From an uncultured Anaerobutyricum sp. (lineage in GTDB: Bacteria; Bacillota; Clostridia; Lachnospirales; Lachnospiraceae), in the NCBI RefSeq assembly GCF_934307085.1, contig NZ_CAKRCF010000004.1:27108-91107 (forward strand): DNA of 64,000 nucleotides. The letters are read 5' to 3'. The notes below the pieces were generated by a model. It was not told the DNA's origin and did no database searches. It saw only the letters and a program-made list of their open reading frames with translations. The translations under genes were made by a program, and so were the position numbers. Shown here piece after piece: positions 59,809-64,000 of the stretch (positions are counted from its first letter, which is position 1; each line of letters begins with the position of its first letter).

Positions 59809-62781
59809 TTATGCTGTAATATTAGACTGTAAATATCTTAATAAATCCTCTCTTACTGCATGGTGCATTCTCATAGTGACTTTCGTAATCGGCTGCATGC
59901 GTCCACGATTATCTTCTTTCTGTGCATTTTTAGCTTCCATTACATCAAATTCTCCCATATAATAAAAATTCGTTTCTGCATCTGATTTTTTTACAAGCAA
60001 ATGCTTTCTTGTAGCTCCCAGTACATCTTGCATATAAGAGCTTTCCAATCCTTTACCAATCTGAGAATCCCACTTAAAAATCAAGTTATCTTCAAATGCA
60101 TCCGCATAGTCCGGTTTTCCAGCCACATAATTTTTTTCATCCTGGCTCTCTTCCTTGTGATAAGTAATAAAAATAAATACATCATCATCAATTCGTTTCA
60201 TACCATACATAACAGAAGATAAATCCTTGCCACAATTCATAAGCAAACTAACATCTCTTCTGGAATATTTTTCATACAACACAAATGGACTATCTATATT
60301 TTTCCATGGAAGATATTTTTCCTGATATCTAGTAAGTCCGACTTTTATAATATCTTCCACCTGTTTGTAGAATTGTATATGCTTAAGTCTGTCCGCATAA
60401 CTTTGTACTCTTCGAATCATTCCTGGCCGATCATTTTCTAAAATGTCAATCTGACAGAACTTCTTATACTCAGCCTCTTTACTCACAAAATGTCCCTGTA
60501 ATACCTGAATTGCTTCCTTTACCTGTGCTACACTGATTTCAAATCCAAATGTCTTTTGATATTCCGTTTTAAACTCTGTAATACCAATATAATCTTTATG
60601 AAGCAATTGACTTAAAATTGCAAGTTCATCAGGTCGTACACCTGAAAGAACAGTTTTAGATAAATACTCCAGTGTTAACTTTTCCTGTTCACTTAAATTA
60701 TTTGTGTATTTATCCTTTTCCATTACCTGCATAAAAGCATAGTACGTTTTATATTCTCGAATAATTACTAATGGATCAATTTCTTGATTCTCATAAAAAT
60801 CATATAAAAACGGAATTCTCCCCAAACGATTCTTCAGTGAAATATAACTTTCTTTAATCAGAGCTTTCATTCCCTTAATCTTATCAATAGATTTGAAAAT
60901 TTTGTCCTTAGAGATTTCATCAAAATGTACAGTTGATGCACCTGGTATCGTACTATTTCCACTGATCACATACTTACGAATCACATCAGCATTGTAAGAA
61001 CGGTCTCCAGATAACGCTACCGGAATCATAAAATTATTATTATAATTTCCAATAAAATCCAGAATAACAACATATTCTTTTCCCGGCGCTTTTCTTAATC
61101 CTCGTCCTAACTGCTGAATGAATACAATCGGAGACTGTGTCGGTCTAAGCATGATAACCTGATTCACTTCAACAATATCAACACCTTCGTTCAATATATC
61201 GCGGGAAAAAATATAATCTAAAGGTTGACGATCTTCCGTAGCATCTTCTTCATCCATTGCCAGTCTTTCAAAGGCTTCTTGGCGTTTGTCTTCATTATCA
61301 TTTCCACTAAGAGCAACTGTGCGATATCCCAGTTCATTGAATTTTTTCGATAACTCCTCGCATTCCTTTACACGACTGCAAAAAATGAGTCCTTTTACAC
61401 GATTACCACTATATTCGTAATACTCTGATTGCTCAATGATATGTCTTACACGCTCATCGCTTGTAAGCTGATTGAACGCTGCATCTGTCAGTTTTGTAGC
61501 CTGTAACATTTTGTCATCCAAAGAAACAATCTCACTAATGCCAAAATAATGAAATGGACAAAGAAGATCCTCTTCCATCGCTTGCTGCAAACGGATTTCA
61601 TAAGCAATCTGATAATGAAAAATCTCATAAATATTTTTTCCTTGCTGATTATCATCCCTTTTGTCCGGAGTTGCCGTCATTCCTAAAAACAGCTTTGGTT
61701 TGAAATAATTAATGACTTTGGTGTAAATGTTGTTGGAACTATGATGCGCTTCATCTAGAATAATGCAGTCAAACGCATCCGGTTGATATTGAAATAAATG
61801 CGTATCTCGATTTAAGGTTTCTACTGTAGCAAACACATACTCTTTCTCATATTCATAGAAACCAGCACCAACCACTCCCATCGTCACTTTCTTACCGAAG
61901 ACTTTTTCAAAAGATTTCTTAGCCTGTTTCGCCAGAGTTACACGATGTACTAAAAACAACACTCTTTTGAAACCAAGTTCTCGCATAGCAAATGCAGAGG
62001 CGAATGTTTTACCAGTACCTGTGGCTGATATCAAAAGTGCCCTCTCTTCTCCCTGTTGCAGAATCTTCCTCAAATTTGCGATAAATCTCTTCTGCATAGA
62101 ATTCGGCTTTAATCGATATTTTTCGAGCGACGGAATCTCTTCACTTTTCGCAATCTCACGCTGATGTTTTATGATATTGTAACGTTCTTTGTAAATTTCA
62201 TAAAAATCATCATAAGACAATGCATAATCACTGTTCCAGAGATTATGGAATTCTTCCACAATTTCTTCTGCGACTTCTCCATTTTCCGTAGAAATTAGTT
62301 TCGTATTCCACTCTTTATTAACCGTCAACGCAGCACTTGTCATATTGGAACTTCCGATGATAATCCGATAAATCTCTTCTTTCTTGAAAATATATCCCTT
62401 CGTGTGGAAACCATTTCCAGCCGCTTCCACGTCATACATTTTCAAAGTAATATTTTTCAATCTATTGAGTTTCTCAAGTGCTCTCGGTTCACTAAAATTC
62501 AAATAATTGGTCGTAAGAATCTGCCCTTTAACGCCCTTTTTCTCAAGCTCTTTTAAAGTTTGCAGAAGTGGTGTCACACCACCCATCGTGATAAATGCAA
62601 CGCTAATCTGAAATTGATCGCAGCGTAGTAATTCATCCTCCACAGATGAAATAACTTTCTTCCCTTCTTCCGGATTATTCGACACAAATGCTGGCTTATA
62701 TACCAGATTTGCCGCCACAGAACCATTTATATAAGCGGCACTTAACCCACTTTGCAATTCCTTGATTACATTCGCATCCAT
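59809..62781 (-). CDS. PLD-nuclease / DEAD-DEAH helicase / DUF3427 protein
   Basis: A 990-residue multidomain protein. Residues 45-190 form a phospholipase-D-type nuclease with one HxK motif (GFHTKGYIFKK, then GSSNMTSAAL). Residues ~225-620 form a superfamily 2 helicase: ISATGTGKTFASAF, IILDEAHHSSNN (DEAH), GMTATPDK, and QQLGRGLRKAPGKEY (motif VI). The rest (640-980) matches DUF3427. Proteins with this layout are often in restriction or phage-defence settings, but I know of no firm function for this one. It has its own near-consensus promoter and is followed by a NUDIX gene, as a probable two-gene operon. Confidence 0.88.
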   Translation of the reverse strand: MDANVIKELQSGLSAAYINGSVAANLVYKPAFVSNNPEEGKKVISSVEDELLRCDQFQISVAFITMGGVTPLLQTLKELEKKGVKGQILTTNYLNFSEPRALEKLNRLKNITLKMYDVEAAGNGFHTKGYIFKKEEIYRIIIGSSNMTSAALTVNKEWNTKLISTENGEVAEEIVEEFHNLWNSDYALSYDDFYEIYKERYNIIKHQREIAKSEEIPSLEKYRLKPNSMQKRFIANLRKILQQGEERALLISATGTGKTFASAFAMRELGFKRVLFLVHRVTLAKQAKKSFEKVFGKKVTMGVVGAGFYEYEKEYVFATVETLNRDTHLFQYQPDAFDCIILDEAHHSSNNIYTKVINYFKPKLFLGMTATPDKRDDNQQGKNIYEIFHYQIAYEIRLQQAMEEDLLCPFHYFGISEIVSLDDKMLQATKLTDAAFNQLTSDERVRHIIEQSEYYEYSGNRVKGLIFCSRVKECEELSKKFNELGYRTVALSGNDNEDKRQEAFERLAMDEEDATEDRQPLDYIFSRDILNEGVDIVEVNQVIMLRPTQSPIVFIQQLGRGLRKAPGKEYVVILDFIGNYNNNFMIPVALSGDRSYNADVIRKYVISGNSTIPGASTVHFDEISKDKIFKSIDKIKGMKALIKESYISLKNRLGRIPFLYDFYENQEIDPLVIIREYKTYYAFMQVMEKDKYTNNLSEQEKLTLEYLSKTVLSGVRPDELAILSQLLHKDYIGITEFKTEYQKTFGFEISVAQVKEAIQVLQGHFVSKEAEYKKFCQIDILENDRPGMIRRVQSYADRLKHIQFYKQVEDIIKVGLTRYQEKYLPWKNIDSPFVLYEKYSRRDVSLLMNCGKDLSSVMYGMKRIDDDVFIFITYHKEESQDEKNYVAGKPDYADAFEDNLIFKWDSQIGKGLESSYMQDVLGATRKHLLVKKSDAETNFYYMGEFDVMEAKNAQKEDNRGRMQPITKVTMRMHHAVREDLLRYLQSNITA

Positions 62782-62834
62782 TGAAAAATCTCCCTCTCAT
62801 TTTGTAATGAGTAAAACAAAATACTCTGATTAGT

Positions 62835-62863
62835 ATTATACCTTATGGGAGAGAGTTTGTCAT
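62835..62863 (-). promoter_or_regulatory. Sigma-A promoter of the helicase-NUDIX operon
   Basis: On the minus strand ATGACA (62858-62863) and TATAAT (62835-62840) with a 17-base spacer, ~50 bases before the ATG; GAGGGAG precedes the start. Confidence 0.7.
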
Positions 62864-63216
62864 TGAAATACCCTAGGAAGCAAACATGGCAAAAGCAACT
62901 GAACGAAACGATAGCAACAAAAAACAGATCCGGACGCACTGAAGTTAATGAGTGTATCTGAATCTGCCTTTTCATTGATCTTTCCGATGAATAGCTGGCC
63001 GGCTTTTCATCGGAGTTACTTATTTAATCGGGAAATGATTTCCAAAATATGTTTGTTTCTTTTTATTGACTTTTTGCTACTATCAAGATACAATCATAGC
63101 TAAGAAATGGGTTTTTTACTGAGTAATGTCTTCGGGCTAGAAAAGGGGGCTCGTTTCTTTTTTTATACACTATTTCATTAGCCTTCATCAAGTACAATTA
63201 TATCTCATCTGCTTTA
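62864..63216. other. Intergenic region between helicase gene and unknown gene
   Basis: No supported gene. It holds a weak inverted repeat near 62922-62967 and a strong palindrome at 62983-63014. The rest is AT-rich. Confidence 0.5.
62983..63014. repeat. 32-base near-perfect palindrome
   Basis: TCCGATGA (62983-62990) and TCATCGGA (63007-63014) enclose AGCTGGCCGGCT-like inner arms centred on GGCC. No T tract follows on either strand. Confidence 0.6.
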
Positions 63217-63561
63217 TCAAATCATCTGCAAAATCCAATATTCTTCCTCTGAAGAATTCCCAATCATTTCAATAGACTCCTCACAAAAATGGTTTAGATT
63301 TAAATAATAGTCTTCCCTCTCACTACTAAAATCTAACTGTGCAGTATCTAATTCTACCATCTCATCTTCATCAAAAATCAACTTCCTCACATAGATATAA
63401 TCATCAAAACCTCTCATAATATCTTCCTTTAAAAGATTTGCTCCAGTTCCAAACTTTGCAGAAATAAATACCTCACTGACTGGAAGATAGAGTAAAACAC
63501 CTTTTTCATCCGATAAATTCTCTATCCACTTTTTCTTAAATGCACCAATATTATTCATCAT
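63217..63561 (-). CDS. Uncharacterised 114-residue protein
   Basis: I do not recognise this protein. It starts MMNNIGAFKKKWIENLSDEKGVLLYLPVS and ends YWILQMI; it is acidic (many E and D) with no signal peptide, membrane segment or cysteine motif, and resembles in character the small acidic proteins found as immunity or antitoxin partners, but this is only an impression. It stands alone between an IS200/IS605-type element and the helicase operon, a typical accessory position. Confidence 0.55.
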   Translation of the reverse strand: MMNNIGAFKKKWIENLSDEKGVLLYLPVSEVFISAKFGTGANLLKEDIMRGFDDYIYVRKLIFDEDEMVELDTAQLDFSSEREDYYLNLNHFCEESIEMIGNSSEEEYWILQMI

Positions 63562-63655
63562 ACTTCCTCATCCTAATTCTTACGCAACTATTACTCAAGC
63601 AGAATACTGATTTTTTTATTTCTCTTGCATATATTGTTTTTATGATGTATTATGT

Positions 63656-63830
63656 GACATCCTCCCCCACCTGTAGAGGTTGGGGCTTCCCATCCTCGGC
63701 AAATTTGGTTCTCGTTCGATAGCACTACCGTGCTAAGCATAAGCGAGCTATCCCCGTGTGTCCCACGGTTTGTATTAGGTTATTATGTTGCGGTCATGCA
63801 TTTACCAACCGCATTCCTTCATTTCTGATA
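63656..63830 (-). ncRNA. Probable omega RNA (TnpB guide RNA) at the right end of an IS200/IS605-type element
   Basis: The region after tnpB, on the minus strand, is rich in stable stems: CCGTGGGACACACGG, GATAGCTCG with CGAACGAG-type pairing, and the terminal GCCCCAACCT-ctac-AGGTGGGGG hairpin at 63664-63686, followed by AGGATGTCAC. This is the layout of right-end RNAs that guide TnpB. The 5' limit inside tnpB and the exact 3' scaffold end are estimates. Confidence 0.65.
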
Positions 63831-64000
63831 TTTATAGCCGCATTTACATCTCTGTCGTGATGGGTTTCACACTGCGGACAATCCCACTCTCTTATCGCAA
63901 GATTTTTCGTTTTTGCATTTTTATAACCACAAACAGAACAGGTCTGGCTGCTTGCAAAAAATCTATCCACCTTCACAAGCTTCTTACCCTGCTCCTCCAG
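63794..64000 (-). CDS. tnpB: TnpB (RNA-guided nuclease / OrfB), C-terminal part
   Basis: The last 68 residues of a TnpB/OrfB protein, open to the right edge of the window. It shows the zinc ribbon (CSVCGYKN, then CPQC) and the third RuvC motif [16 protein letters not shown] with its catalytic aspartate. TnpB is an RNA-guided DNA nuclease, ancestor of Cas12; here its N-terminal part is outside the window. The stop is followed by the right-end RNA region. Confidence 0.85.
   Translation of the reverse strand: MEEQGKKLVKVDRFFASSQTCSVCGYKNAKTKNLAIREWDCPQCETHHDRDVNAAINIRNEGMRLVNA

Larger units (their letters stand above)
63650..64000 (-). mobile_element. Right end of an IS200/IS605-family element (partial)
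   Basis: The 3' end of tnpB followed by a hairpin-rich right end. The left end lies beyond the window, so tnpA, if present, is not visible. The right border is probably just after the AGGTGGGGGAGGATGTCAC stretch (about 63650-63655). Confidence 0.75.

Noticed and set aside
62766..62975. A 69-codon minus-strand frame upstream of the helicase gene
   Set aside because: It overlaps the helicase promoter and start, and no family likeness was seen.

Overview
The window looks like chromosomal DNA from an anaerobic, low-GC, spore-forming member of the Clostridia, most likely Lachnospiraceae. The reasons are AT-rich DNA with strong AGGAGG ribosome sites, a spore-coat ATPase (SpoIVA), RemA, RecU, a PASTA-domain kinase, a MurE with the DNPR motif of the meso-diaminopimelate type, and a pyrophosphate-type phosphofructokinase. 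I cannot name the genus. Almost every gene lies on the minus strand, so operons read from high to low coordinates. No rRNA, tRNA or CRISPR array was seen.

Layout from the left. 1-3453: end of rsmH, a two-gene polysaccharide ABC exporter and lgt. 3662-4759: ychF. 4958-5998: a secreted leucine-rich-repeat protein on the plus strand. 6208-21908: a housekeeping block with the familiar Firmicutes order yicC-remA-gmk-rpoZ-(vanZ-like)-murE-priA-def-fmt-rsmB-rlmN-prpC-prkC-rsgA-thiN. It links nucleotide supply, translation start, rRNA modification and PASTA kinase signalling. 22040-30129: recU, several rRNA-modifying enzymes, a radical SAM protein and a small alarmone synthetase. 30373-36546: spoIVA, an M18 aminopeptidase, a small unknown protein, an S41 protease and a PucR/CdaR-type regulator. 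36750-40207: three consecutive genes (ABC ATPase-like, WecG-like, LytR-CpsA-Psr-like) whose family-defining catalytic residues are altered. 40477-43625: an SDR oxidoreductase, an M24 aminopeptidase and a cytidylate-kinase-like protein.

The most unusual part is 43807-56752. It holds two complete nitrogenase-like modules (each a NifH-like ATPase plus two different component-1-like subunits) wrapped around hypF, hypC, hypD and hypE and a TM1266-type small regulator. HypCDEF build the Fe(CN)2CO unit of NiFe hydrogenase, but the window has no nickel-insertion genes (hypA, hypB), no hydrogenase subunit and no maturation protease. The first six genes are tightly packed or overlapping, which suggests one transcript. 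It is preceded by a roughly 450-base leader with two candidate promoters, and ends in a hairpin that covers the first ribosome binding site. A working idea, not shown by the sequence, is that the nitrogenase-like proteins make, modify or use a cyanide/CO-ligated iron cofactor outside NiFe hydrogenase.

57367-64000: PPi-phosphofructokinase, an acetyltransferase, a short YgjP-like remnant, a NUDIX hydrolase, a PLD-helicase-DUF3427 protein (defence-like), an unknown small protein, and the right end of an IS200/IS605-type element with the tail of tnpB and its probable omega RNA. Small palindromic repeats of at least two families are scattered between genes, and several conserved enzymes carry long charged, low-complexity insertions.
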